Source: a bacterium (GTDB taxonomy: Bacteria > Pseudomonadota > Alphaproteobacteria > Caulobacterales > Hyphomonadaceae). Taken from it: DNA of 7,002 bases. The stretch covers positions 1 through 7,002 of the forward strand of contig JAVBYB010000072.1 of the NCBI GenBank assembly GCA_030824255.1, given 5' to 3'. Below are positions 1-5,711 of the stretch, piece by piece (the stretch's first letter is position 1; the number at the start of each line of letters is the position of its first letter). The notes below the pieces were generated by a model that saw nothing but the letters and a program-made list of their open reading frames with translations, had not been told where the DNA came from and searched no databases. The position numbers and the translations under genes were made by a program.

Positions 1-268
1 GGGCGGACGCATTACGATCATCCATCGCGCGGCAGCTTTGGCGGATCTGATGGAGCTGATGGCGCCCCGCACGGGCGAGATCGAGGTGTTGCCCATCCGC
101 CCCGCTCCGGGCGCGCCGGCAGGGCGCATCCTGGTGCGCGGGCGAAAAGGGCTGCGCCGGGGGCCGGTGACACTATATGATGGATTGGCGCTGCATGATG
201 CGGCGGGCGGCCCGGCTTCGGTCCGGGCGGCCACGGCGCTAACGGGCGGCGCGCTGGAGTGGAGGTAG
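1..268 (+). CDS. TrmN6/YfiC-like tRNA1(Val) adenine-N6-methyltransferase, C-terminal part
   Basis: The reading frame is already open at the left edge (first full codon at base 2) and ends at TAG 266-268, giving 88 visible residues. The segment starts with GGRITIIHRA, which matches the strand-and-turn after the catalytic domain in the TrmN6/YfiC family. It continues with an IEVLPIRP stretch, the conserved basic segment GRILVRGRKG (fragment residues 41-50) and a terminal LHDAAGG region. These enzymes transfer a methyl group from S-adenosylmethionine to N6 of A37 in tRNA1(Val). The NPPY-type catalytic motif and the SAM site should lie upstream, outside the window. No start codon is visible, so the true N-terminus cannot be judged. 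The next gene begins 6 bases after the stop and its ribosome site overlaps this gene's end, which suggests one operon. The family is recognised from C-terminal motifs only; the exact tRNA target is inferred. Confidence 0.82.
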   Translation, partial: GGRITIIHRAAALADLMELMAPRTGEIEVLPIRPAPGAPAGRILVRGRKGLRRGPVTLYDGLALHDAAGGPASVRAATALTGGALEWR

Positions 269-274
269 ACCGCC

Positions 275-472
275 ATGGGCGGCGTGATCCTGCTATTCAT
301 CGTGGTTGTGCTGGTGGCGATCCTCGTCACGCCTGCGCTGCGGTCGCGCGCCCGGCGCGGCGACGAGCCGCCAACTCCGCCCAAGCACGATATCCAGACG
401 CACGAAGTGATCGTTCCGCAGCTGGACGATTTCACGAAGAAGAAGCCGGGCGACGACGCCAAGCGCGGCTAG
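275..472 (+). CDS. Small single-pass membrane protein, 65 residues
   Basis: The ATG at 275 has a strong GGAGG at 261-265, 9 bases upstream, lying across the stop of the methyltransferase gene; this supports real, coupled translation. The protein has one hydrophobic helix at about residues 4-20 (VILLFIVVVLVAILVTP), followed by the basic RSRARR at 23-28. That charge pattern predicts the N-terminus outside and the C-terminus in the cytoplasm. The 40-residue tail is hydrophilic, with a Pro-rich PPTPP stretch, a short IQTHEVIVPQLDDF segment and a charged KKKPGDDAKRG end. I recognise no family and assign no function. The overlapping frame starting at 259 has an Arg/Ala-rich shadow composition and is rejected in favour of this one. 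Confidence 0.7.
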   Translation: MGGVILLFIVVVLVAILVTPALRSRARRGDEPPTPPKHDIQTHEVIVPQLDDFTKKKPGDDAKRG

Positions 473-613
473 GCGCGTTGCGCTGAAACCACACGCGGCT
501 CGCCCGTACATGCGGCCACGCCATCGCCTCACTCACGACTCGATTTCCCACCATCAAAGAGGCTTCGAAGGCTGCGACAAAGTGGCCTGCGATGCTGCGC
601 TGGATGGACGGCG

Positions 614-632
614 CACTTAAGTGGTTGTCAAC
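614..632. promoter_or_regulatory. CtrA-like box and adjoining palindromes upstream of the 29-codon ORF
   Basis: The stretch 617-631 reads TTAA, seven bases, TCAA. It differs by one base from TTAA-N7-TTAA, the known binding site of the alphaproteobacterial cell-cycle regulator CtrA. It overlaps a perfect 10-bp palindrome CACTTAAGTG (614-623) and is followed by GTTGTCAAC (624-632). The element ends 23 bases before the ATG at 656. A seven-of-eight match can occur by chance in a window of this size, so this is a candidate site only. Apart from this element I see no recognisable content in 473-640. Confidence 0.25.
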
Positions 633-655
633 GCGGGGCGTCGAGGATTCCAGGC

Positions 656-745
656 ATGCAGGTTCTCATTCAGGGCATATCGCTGGTCGTCGCGTTCGGC
701 ATTCTTGCCGTGCTGGCGGTGCGCCCCAATGGCGGCCGTCGCTAG
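656..745 (+). CDS. Possible 29-residue membrane miniprotein
   Basis: An ATG at 656 opens a 30-codon frame closed by TAG at 743-745. A GAGGA at 643-647 sits 8 bases ahead of the start, which is good Shine-Dalgarno placement. The peptide begins MQVLIQG, continues as one uninterrupted hydrophobic helix (about residues 4-22, SLVVAFGILAVLAV at the core) and ends in RPNGGRR. A positively charged tail after a single helix suggests the tail stays in the cytoplasm. The stop lies 15 bases from the convergent stop of the chemoreceptor gene. The pairing CTAGG 742-746 with CCTAG 760-764 spans both stops but is too short to call a terminator. No function can be assigned. Support comes from the ribosome site, the clean helix and the CtrA-like box upstream; a chance ORF of this length remains possible. 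Confidence 0.45.
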   Translation: MQVLIQGISLVVAFGILAVLAVRPNGGRR

Positions 746-760
746 GCCTGATCCGCTCTC

Positions 761-2293
761 CTAGTTCACCAGCATCTGCATGTTGCCACGCACCTGTTCG
801 GTAGCGTTGGCGGCTGCCGACATCGCGCCGGCCATTGCACCGATGCCTTTGTCGATCGCGGTCACGGCGCTGGCGGCGTGCTGCATCGTCGAGGAGATTT
901 CCGACGTGGCGGCGGACTGTTGCTGAACCGCGGCAGCGACGGAGCCGATGCTCTGCGTGATCGTCGTCACCGAGTTCTGGATCGACTTCAGCGAAGACAC
1001 GACATCGGCTGACACCGACTGCACGCCATGGATTTCGGTCGAGATCGTCTTGGTGGCGGAAGAGACCTGCGCCGCAAGCTGTTTCACTTCCGCCGCAACA
1101 ACCGCAAAGCCGCGTCCGGCCTCGCCCGCGCGGGCGGACTCGATGGTGGCGTTGAGGGCCAGCAGGTTGATCTGCGAGGCGATGTCGTCGATCAGCTCGA
1201 CAATTCCGGACATCTGCTCGGCCGTCTTGGTCAACGCAACGGTGGAGGCATCCGCCGTCTGCGTCAGGCGGTAGGCTTCTTCGGCTGAATTGCGCGAGGC
1301 GCTGACGCTGGCCGAAATCTCGTTGATCGAGGCGTTGAGCTCCTCGGCGGCGGCAGCGACGCCATGAATGGTGTCGGACGCCTGCGTGGCCGAGCTGGCG
1401 ACATCATTGGCCTGGCGCGAGACGCTAACGACGTTTTCGCCGATGGCGGACAGGTCGCGTTCGATCTCGACCGACAGCTTCGCGTTGCGCAGGCGCTTCT
1501 CGACGACGGCGGTGATGTCGGTCGCGTATTTGACGACCTTCACCGGCACCCCGTCGGAATTGCGGATCGGATTGTAGGTCGCCTGGATCCAGACGGTCTT
1601 GCCGCCATTGGCCACGCGCTGGAACTCGCCCGCCTGGAATTCGCCGCGGCGCAGGCTTTCCCAGAAGCGTGTGTAATCGCTGCTCGCGCCATAGGCAGGA
1701 TCGACGAACATGCGGTGATGCTTGCCCTTGATGTCGGGGAGGGCATAGCCGATCGCGTTGCAGAAGTTCGGATTGGCGGTGACGATCGTGCCGTCAAGGT
1801 TGAACTCGATCACCGCCTGGCTGCGGTGGATCGCCTCCAGCTGGCCGGTTGCGTCCATGGCGGCGTATTTCTGGGCGGTGATGTCGGTCGCAAATTTCAC
1901 TACGCGCGTCACGCGCCCGGATGCGTCCATGATCGGATTGTAGCTTGCCTGCAGCCAGATCTCGCGCGAGCCCTTGGCCAGACGCTTGAACTCTCCGGCG
2001 ACGTATTCGCCCCGGTTCAGCCTTTCCCAGAGGCGGCGATAGTCTTCGGTCGCCGCATAAGCTGCATCGGCGAACATCCGGTGATGACGGCCGGCAATCT
2101 CGTCGAGCGCGTAACCCATGGCCGAGGAAAAGTTGGCGTTCGCCGTGATGATCGTGCCGTCCGGCTTGAACTCGATGACCGCCATCACACGGTCGATGGC
2201 GTTGATCATTCCAGCGGTGTCGCGGTTGGGGCTGGGGAGGGCGCGGACATTGCCGGAGCCTTGTGACGTGCGCTGACGAAAGGCTGCGAGCAT
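761..2293 (-). CDS. Soluble methyl-accepting chemotaxis-type transducer with two PAS domains (BdlA-like architecture)
   Basis: This 510-residue protein is read from ATG at 2293 to TAG at 761-763. The frame stays open upstream to 2440 but runs into the glyQ start region, so 2293 is preferred; no strong ribosome site is visible there, and ATG 2209 is an alternative. PAS domain 1 spans about residues 38-142 and PAS 2 about 160-264. Each has the AVIEF...DGTI opening, an HHRMF turn, a GE..AGEF strand, a W.QA.YNPI strand and a closing VVK.ATDITA. Residues 270-510 form the coiled-coil signalling domain, whose tip is [18 protein letters not shown] followed by [22 protein letters not shown] (368-407), the CheA/CheW-contact hairpin of chemoreceptors. 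No membrane helix, signal peptide or NWETF-type C-terminal tether is present, so it should be cytoplasmic. The two-PAS-plus-MCP layout is that of Pseudomonas BdlA, a biofilm-dispersal protein. The ligand or cofactor cannot be read from the sequence. The gene stands alone, divergent from glyQ, with no che genes beside it. Confidence 0.93.
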   Translation of the reverse strand: MLAAFRQRTSQGSGNVRALPSPNRDTAGMINAIDRVMAVIEFKPDGTIITANANFSSAMGYALDEIAGRHHRMFADAAYAATEDYRRLWERLNRGEYVAGEFKRLAKGSREIWLQASYNPIMDASGRVTRVVKFATDITAQKYAAMDATGQLEAIHRSQAVIEFNLDGTIVTANPNFCNAIGYALPDIKGKHHRMFVDPAYGASSDYTRFWESLRRGEFQAGEFQRVANGGKTVWIQATYNPIRNSDGVPVKVVKYATDITAVVEKRLRNAKLSVEIERDLSAIGENVVSVSRQANDVASSATQASDTIHGVAAAAEELNASINEISASVSASRNSAEEAYRLTQTADASTVALTKTAEQMSGIVELIDDIASQINLLALNATIESARAGEAGRGFAVVAAEVKQLAAQVSSATKTISTEIHGVQSVSADVVSSLKSIQNSVTTITQSIGSVAAAVQQQSAATSEISSTMQHAASAVTAIDKGIGAMAGAMSAAANATEQVRGNMQMLVN

Positions 2294-2339
2294 GGCGGGT
2301 GTCCCAACGTTGCCGATAGCACAAATTGCCGCATCAAGA

Positions 2340-2359
2340 TTAAGCCGGAGTTTATAAAC
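2340..2359. promoter_or_regulatory. CtrA-like box and palindrome in the mcp/glyQ divergent region
   Basis: Bases 2340-2354 read TTAA, seven bases, TTTA, one mismatch from the CtrA site TTAA-N7-TTAA. The box overlaps a perfect 10-bp palindrome GTTTATAAAC at 2350-2359. It lies 47 bases upstream of the transducer ATG (2293, - strand) and 80 bases upstream of glyQ. CtrA often controls chemotaxis and motility genes in this class, so the chemoreceptor is the likelier target. The whole 145-bp interval must hold both divergent promoters; I could not place convincing -35/-10 pairs in it. Confidence 0.3.
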
Positions 2360-2438
2360 GTGCTGGGAGCAAGGATTTAGTCTGGCGGGATGACACCCGG
2401 CCCGCAGCTGCATATTGAGGGCGCAAACGGAGAGCCGC

Positions 2439-3341
2439 ATGTCGACGCCTGCGAAGCGCGAAATCCAGAAACCGAAAAGCTTTCAGGAAATCATCCTGAA
2501 GCTGTCGAACTACTGGTCGCAGAAGGGCTGCGCGATCCTGCAGCCGCATGACATGGAAGTCGGCGCCGGCACCCTTCACCCCGCCACCACGCTTCGCGCG
2601 CTGGGGCCGAAACCTTGGTTTGCCGCCTATCCGCAGCCCTCGCGCCGCCCCAAGGATGGCCGCTATGGCGAGAACCCCAACCGCCTGCAGCACTATTACC
2701 AGTACCAGGTGATCCTGAAGCCGAACCCGGCGGACATTCAGGATCTCTATCTCCGAAGCCTCTACGAGATCGGCATCGACCCGACCGTTCACGACATCCG
2801 CTTTGTCGAAGACGACTGGGAAAACCCCACGGTCGGCGCCTGGGGCCTTGGCTGGGAAGTCTGGTGCGACGGGATGGAAGTCTCGCAGTTCACCTACTTC
2901 CAGCAGGTCGGCGGCCTCGACGTGCGTCCCGTTTCGGGGGAGCTTACCTACGGCCTTGAGCGCCTTGCGATGTACGTGTTCGGCCTCGACCGCGTGTACG
3001 ACCTGCCGTTCAACGATCCTGAAAGCGAATACCCGCTGACCTATGGCGACGTGTTCCTCGAGAACGAGATCCAGCAGTCCACTTACAACTTCGAGCACGC
3101 CGACACCGAAGTTCTGCAGCGCTGGTTCAGTGACTGTGAGAAGGTCTGCAAGAAACTGCTTGGCCTTGAAAAGCCGCTTCCGCTGCCCGCCTACGAACAG
3201 GCGCTGAAGGCCAGCCACATCTTCAACCTGCTGGACGCCCGCGGCGTGATTTCTCCGACGGAGCGGCAGTCCTTCATCGCCCGCGTACGCGATCTGGCGA
3301 AAGGGTCAGCAGAGGCGTGGGAGAGATCGCAGCACGTCTAG
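2439..3341 (+). CDS. glyQ: Glycyl-tRNA synthetase alpha subunit
   Basis: This 300-residue protein is the catalytic chain of the bacterial alpha2beta2 glycyl-tRNA synthetase, which charges tRNA(Gly) with glycine using ATP. It is full length for the family. The ATG at 2439 has GGAG at 2429-2432, six bases ahead; the in-frame TTG at 2415 would only add eight residues and is not needed. Recognisable class II landmarks are [17 protein letters not shown] (15-31), the [14 protein letters not shown] segment (35-48), motif 2 around [20 protein letters not shown] (69-88), [19 protein letters not shown] (122-140) with FTYFQQVGG (151-159), motif 3 [14 protein letters not shown] (167-180), and the C-terminal [19 protein letters not shown] (258-276). 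The enzyme needs the beta chain GlyS for tRNA recognition. glyS does not follow within this window, which is unusual enough to check. The gene is divergent from the chemoreceptor gene and 135 bases ahead of the DUF2314 gene. Confidence 0.98.
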   Translation: MSTPAKREIQKPKSFQEIILKLSNYWSQKGCAILQPHDMEVGAGTLHPATTLRALGPKPWFAAYPQPSRRPKDGRYGENPNRLQHYYQYQVILKPNPADIQDLYLRSLYEIGIDPTVHDIRFVEDDWENPTVGAWGLGWEVWCDGMEVSQFTYFQQVGGLDVRPVSGELTYGLERLAMYVFGLDRVYDLPFNDPESEYPLTYGDVFLENEIQQSTYNFEHADTEVLQRWFSDCEKVCKKLLGLEKPLPLPAYEQALKASHIFNLLDARGVISPTERQSFIARVRDLAKGSAEAWERSQHV

Positions 3342-3412
3342 CCTTGCTGCGCGCGCCGCAGGGAAAGCCCTGAGTCGGCCCAATTTTTCGGCCTGATCGT
3401 CAAAATCGAAGC

Positions 3413-3433
3413 GACCGGATTCACGCTCCGGTC
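3413..3433 (+). terminator. Perfect 7-bp hairpin downstream of glyQ (possible terminator or processing site)
   Basis: GACCGGA (3413-3419) pairs exactly with TCCGGTC (3427-3433) across a 7-base loop, 71 bases after the glyQ stop and 43 bases before the next ATG. There is no T-run after the stem, so a classical Rho-independent terminator is not supported. It may be an RNA end or processing structure, or chance. Confidence 0.25.
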
Positions 3434-3450
3434 AGCCGGTTGATGTTCAC

Positions 3451-3473
3451 TTCCCCGGCACACGGAAGGGGAA
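3451..3473 (+). promoter_or_regulatory. Hairpin that would cover the ribosome site of the DUF2314 gene
   Basis: TTCCCC (3451-3456) is complementary to GGGGAA (3468-3473), with an 11-base loop. The second arm contains most of the AAGGGG Shine-Dalgarno sequence used by the ATG at 3477, so the folded form would hide it. The stem is only 6 bp, so any effect on translation is inference. Confidence 0.25.
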
Positions 3474-3476
3474 CAG

Positions 3477-4076
3477 ATGGCGCTGACTTCGAAGCAAATC
3501 GCCTTCATGGCCATCGGCGTGGCCATGTTCGGCGCGATGATCATGAAGGCCTCGTCGCCCGATGCAGGCACGGCCATGGCGGCGGTCGAGCCGACGGTCA
3601 GAGCGTCAGCTTCCGCTGACCCCGGGGAGCATCGTGTCACCAAGCGGCGCGGCGAACCGTCGATCGTCTCCTATGACACCGGCGATGTGATGATGGACAA
3701 GGCAATCCGCGATGCCCGTCAGCATCTCAACCATTTTTGGGACCATTACGAAGCACCCCAGCGGGGTGAGGAAAGCTTCACGCTGAAAGTCGCCGTTCCG
3801 GTTAAAACAGCGGAGACGAATGAAGAACATATCTGGGTGATGAATGTGCAGCCGGCTGGCGGCGGCTTTTCTGGAGCGCTCGGCAATCAGCCGAACTGGA
3901 TCCAGGGCAAGAACGAAGGGGACCGGATCACCTTCACAGAGAACATGATCAGCGACTGGGGCTACCGGAAGCATGGAAAGCTGATCGGCTTCTACACCAC
4001 CCGCATCATGCTAGATCAGGCCACGCCCGAAGAAGCGGCGAAGCTCCGCGCCGCTTTCGGGCAGAACCCGGACTGA
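3477..4076 (+). CDS. Membrane-anchored DUF2314 protein
   Basis: This protein has 199 residues, starts at ATG 3477 behind AAGGGG (spacing 5) and stops at TGA 4074-4076. A hydrophobic stretch at about residues 7-24 (QIAFMAIGVAMFGAMIM) has no clear cleavage site and no lipobox cysteine. It is probably an uncleaved anchor that places the rest in the periplasm. Residues 25-70 form an Ala/Ser/Pro-rich linker. The DUF2314 core is about residues 72-182: a leading helix (MDKAIRDARQHLNHFW), then FTLKVAVPV, EEHIWVMNV (116-124), FSGALGNQPN, GDRITF, MISDWGY (157-163) and the closing GFYTTRIM (171-178). The family is widespread in bacteria but has no established biochemical activity. The anchor is notable because DUF2314 domains often occur in soluble proteins. 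It lies after glyQ with a 135-base gap, so separate transcription is possible. Confidence 0.85.
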   Translation: MALTSKQIAFMAIGVAMFGAMIMKASSPDAGTAMAAVEPTVRASASADPGEHRVTKRRGEPSIVSYDTGDVMMDKAIRDARQHLNHFWDHYEAPQRGEESFTLKVAVPVKTAETNEEHIWVMNVQPAGGGFSGALGNQPNWIQGKNEGDRITFTENMISDWGYRKHGKLIGFYTTRIMLDQATPEEAAKLRAAFGQNPD

Positions 4077-4123
4077 AGAGCGTTCCATGCTGAGGTGCTT
4101 GCTTTCCGGACCTTCGCGACTGC

Positions 4124-4150
4124 GCTAGCGTTTGCCGCGTAGGACTCGCG
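4124..4150 (+). repeat. Upstream element copy 1, before the DUF2809 gene
   Basis: The stretch 4124-4150 contains GCTAGCGTTTGCCGCGTA, then GG, then ACTCGCG. A near copy lacking the two inserted Gs lies at 4573-4597, upstream of the next gene. Both copies end 34-40 bases before a start codon. GCTAGCGT loosely resembles the GCTA-type -10 of alphaproteobacterial housekeeping promoters. A shared promoter or operator is the likeliest reading, but it is not shown. Confidence 0.4.
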
Positions 4151-4184
4151 GGAACTTCATACGCAATCTTGTGCGGACGCAGGC

Positions 4185-4571
4185 GTGAAGCATCGCAGCA
4201 CATCTCGCGTCGCCTATCTTATCATCGGGATCGCCCTGTTGGCGACCGTAGTATTAATCGCGCTTTTCGTGCGCGACGCCTTCATCCGCCCCTATGTCGG
4301 CGATGTGCTGGCTGTGGCGCTGGTCTATTCGGTGCTCCGCGCAGCAACGCCGCTCAGCAGGGTCGGCTCTGCCGCCGTCGCCCTCGGCATTGCGGCTGCC
4401 ATTGAAATCGCACAGGCGCTGAACATGCTCGGCGCGCTTGGCCTCAGCGGCAATACGCTCGCCCGCACGGTGCTGGGCGGATCGTTCGACTGGCTGGACA
4501 TGGCGGCTTACGCGGCGGGCGCCGTCATCTCTCTGGCAGTTGATGCAAAGTTCAGCCGCGCTGCCCGCTGA
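4185..4571 (+). CDS. DUF2809 family membrane protein
   Basis: This 128-residue protein starts with GTG at 4185. No ATG, GTG or TTG lies between the in-frame stop at 4140 and this codon, and the next candidate would cut off the first helix, so GTG is the probable start despite a weak ribosome site. Four helices are visible, at about residues 9-29, 40-54, 61-79 and 103-119. Family signatures are FIRPYVGDVLAVALVY (33-48), the buried EIAQ (74-77) in helix 3, and FDWLDMAAYAAG (101-112) at the start of helix 4. The DUF2809 family is made of small bacterial inner-membrane proteins of unknown function, and no catalytic role can be claimed. The conserved Asp and Glu near or in helices suggest a binding or transport role, but this is a guess. 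Confidence 0.85.
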   Translation: MKHRSTSRVAYLIIGIALLATVVLIALFVRDAFIRPYVGDVLAVALVYSVLRAATPLSRVGSAAVALGIAAAIEIAQALNMLGALGLSGNTLARTVLGGSFDWLDMAAYAAGAVISLAVDAKFSRAAR

Positions 4572-4572
4572 T

Positions 4573-4597
4573 CCTATCGTCTGCCGCGTAACTCGCG
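4573..4597 (+). repeat. Upstream element copy 2, before the gene at 4638
   Basis: This copy reads CCTATCGTCTGCCGCGTA and then ACTCGCG. Against copy 1 (4124-4150) it matches 22 of 25 aligned bases by hand count, with a two-base gap. It starts two bases after the preceding stop and ends 40 bases before the ATG at 4638. Its placement between genes and ahead of a start fits a promoter or operator shared by two neighbouring membrane-protein genes. Confidence 0.4.
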
Positions 4598-4637
4598 TTA
4601 TGACAGTGTTCATGCCGACCGGCGCACGAAGGGGCAC

Positions 4638-5060
4638 ATGAAGACCGCCTATCATATCCTGGTCCACCTTCTGGGCGTCGGCTGTATCGCGGCCTGCATC
4701 GCCATCGTGGCCACGATGGGCAGCCTTGATATCCACTGGTCAGGCTGGCTCGCGGTTGGTTTCTTCGTCCTGCTGGCGCTTGGCATCGTGGTGGGCTGGT
4801 TCCCGTGGCGGGGAAAGCCGCTGCGCGTTCTGGTGAAGGGCTTCTACGTGATGTCCGCCATCGCCCTGATCGGCTTCGGCTTCACGATGAATGATCCGAT
4901 GCGGCCGCAGCTCTGGATGGTGCTCGTCGGGCTGGCCGTCGCCGTGGCCGCGCGCATAGTCCTCAAGATCGTCTTTCATTTGCGGGACGATGAAGAGGGC
5001 GACGCCCCTCATGTAACTGAGCAGAAGCCCGGCGCCGCCAGCGACCCGTTCTTAAACTGA
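4638..5060 (+). CDS. Four-helix membrane protein of unknown family
   Basis: This 140-residue protein starts at ATG 4638 with GAAGG at 4628-4632, five bases ahead. It has four hydrophobic segments at about residues 7-27, 36-55, 66-83 and 91-114. The loop between helices 2 and 3 is FPWRGKPLRV, and a KGFYVMS segment begins helix 3. The 26-residue tail after helix 4 is acidic and polar (DDEEGD... to DPFLN) and should lie in the cytoplasm with the N-terminus. I recognise no named family or catalytic motif. It follows the DUF2809 gene by 66 bases and has its own copy of the shared upstream element, so the two genes may be co-regulated. Function is unknown. Confidence 0.8.
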   Translation: MKTAYHILVHLLGVGCIAACIAIVATMGSLDIHWSGWLAVGFFVLLALGIVVGWFPWRGKPLRVLVKGFYVMSAIALIGFGFTMNDPMRPQLWMVLVGLAVAVAARIVLKIVFHLRDDEEGDAPHVTEQKPGAASDPFLN

Positions 5061-5121
5061 CCCAACTTGTCCCGCCCGCCGATTTCCAGCAAAAAAGCGG
5101 GGTCGGGTTGAGGAGGGGATC

Positions 5122-5508
5122 ATGTTGAGGTGCGTTCTTCTGGCGTGCGTCATGTTCAGCGCCGGCGCTGCCTATGCGCAGGAAACCACCCAGACCACGG
5201 AGCCGGCCGCTCCAGCAGTCGAACCTGCCGCTGATCCGGCTGCCTGCGTTCTGCCGACTGTTCCCGGCCGGTTGATGCTCACCATGCCAACCGAACCGAA
5301 GCTTCCCGCCTGCGCGGCGAAGAACAATTGCAACAAGGCGACCGCCGACAGCTACAACGCGGCCATCCTGTCCTATAACAAGTCGATGGACCGCGTGAAT
5401 GAGGCGACGTCCGACTATGTGGCCAAGCTCAACGAGTTCACGCGCCAGGCTGGGCGCTATGCGAGCTGCGAGCTTACCCGCATCAATGAAACCGTTGGCG
5501 TGCAGTAG
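5122..5508 (+). CDS. Small exported protein with four mature cysteines
   Basis: This 128-residue protein starts at ATG 5122 behind a very strong AGGAGGGG (5111-5118). Residues 1-19 form a signal peptide with cleavage likely after AYA (19), before QETTQT. The mature part begins with a Thr/Ala/Pro/Glu-rich linker (20-40). An alpha-helical region follows, with PACAAKNNCNKATADSYNAA (62-81) and then a repeated polar pattern ending in YVAKLNEFTRQAGRYASCEL (99-118). Cysteines at 42, 64, 70 and 116 could form two disulfides in the periplasm. The Y-N/Y-V-x-x-L-N/Y-x-x-C pattern is like small periplasmic proteins I have seen in this class, but I cannot name a family. Its stop abuts, with no gap, the stop of a convergent proline-rich ORF. 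Confidence 0.8.
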   Translation: MLRCVLLACVMFSAGAAYAQETTQTTEPAAPAVEPAADPAACVLPTVPGRLMLTMPTEPKLPACAAKNNCNKATADSYNAAILSYNKSMDRVNEATSDYVAKLNEFTRQAGRYASCELTRINETVGVQ

Positions 5509-5673
5509 TTATGCTGTGATCGGCGGAGGCACGCCTGGCGATGGCGGCGGATCGACCACCGGTCCCGGAGGCAAAATCTCCGGCGGCGTGGTCGGCGGCG
5601 TCACGGGAGGTTCGGGCGGCGCCGGGGGCATCGGCGGCTGACCGGGTGGAGAAGGCGGCTGTGGCGTGGACAT
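5509..5673 (-). CDS. Possible 54-residue proline-rich protein
   Basis: The - strand frame runs from ATG at 5673 to TAA at 5511-5509. By hand count 27 of its 54 residues are proline, starting MSTPQPPSPPGQPPMPPAPP and ending VPPPITA. Two PPP triplets occur at residues 42-44 and 49-51, which would normally call for EF-P during translation. Proline codons are CCG 15, CCT 4, CCC 4 and CCA 4, the bias expected of a real gene at this G+C. Short proline-rich proteins of unknown function are common in alphaproteobacteria. The start lies 38 bases after the stress-protein stop on the same strand, so it could be the last gene of that transcript. Against it, no clear Shine-Dalgarno is visible. The opposite strand also gives an open Gly-rich frame, as any CCN repeat would. 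It has no signal peptide or membrane helix. Confidence 0.5.
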   Translation of the reverse strand: MSTPQPPSPPGQPPMPPAPPEPPVTPPTTPPEILPPGPVVDPPPSPGVPPPITA

Positions 5674-5711
5674 GCCACACCAACGCGCCGCCCCCGGAAA
5701 AGTTCTGACGC

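Noticed and set aside
473..655. Possible RNA gene or terminator between the 65-codon gene and the miniprotein
   Set aside because: No tRNA T-arm or cloverleaf can be formed, and the GCGC/GCGC pairings near 462-484 are too short and lack a T-run.
1364..2266. A 300-codon + strand open frame opposite the chemoreceptor gene
   Set aside because: It is antisense to clear PAS and MCP motifs, lacks any recognisable domain and has the Arg/Asp/Gly-rich composition typical of a shadow frame in high-G+C DNA.
2297..2398. Inverted GGGTGTC and GACACCC 88 bases apart in the mcp/glyQ divergent region
   Set aside because: Seven-base arms this far apart are expected by chance and have no further symmetry.
2352..3218. 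A 288-codon - strand open frame opposite glyQ
   Set aside because: It lies wholly against an essential, highly conserved gene whose + strand motifs are certain; no protein family is recognisable in the antisense product.
4087..4128. A 13-codon frame (MLRCLLSGPSRLR) after the DUF2314 gene whose first bases resemble the start of the gene at 5122
   Set aside because: It is too short, has only a weak ribosome site, and the shared CATG.TGAGGTGC is 12 of 13 bases, which could be chance. It shows no attenuator structure.
5063..5110. Interrupted hairpin CCCGC/GCGGG with outer CAAC/GTTG and an A-run, between two + strand genes
   Set aside because: The stem is broken by a 4/5-base internal loop. The A-run lies inside the loop on the + strand, and on the - strand no stem directly precedes the T-run, so it is not a supported terminator in either direction.
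5399..5641. A Gly-rich + strand frame that could look like a frameshifted tail of the exported protein
   Set aside because: Its 5' half is out of frame inside the exported-protein gene, and the Gly run is the mirror of CCN codons on the - strand. The exported protein has a natural end at 5508.
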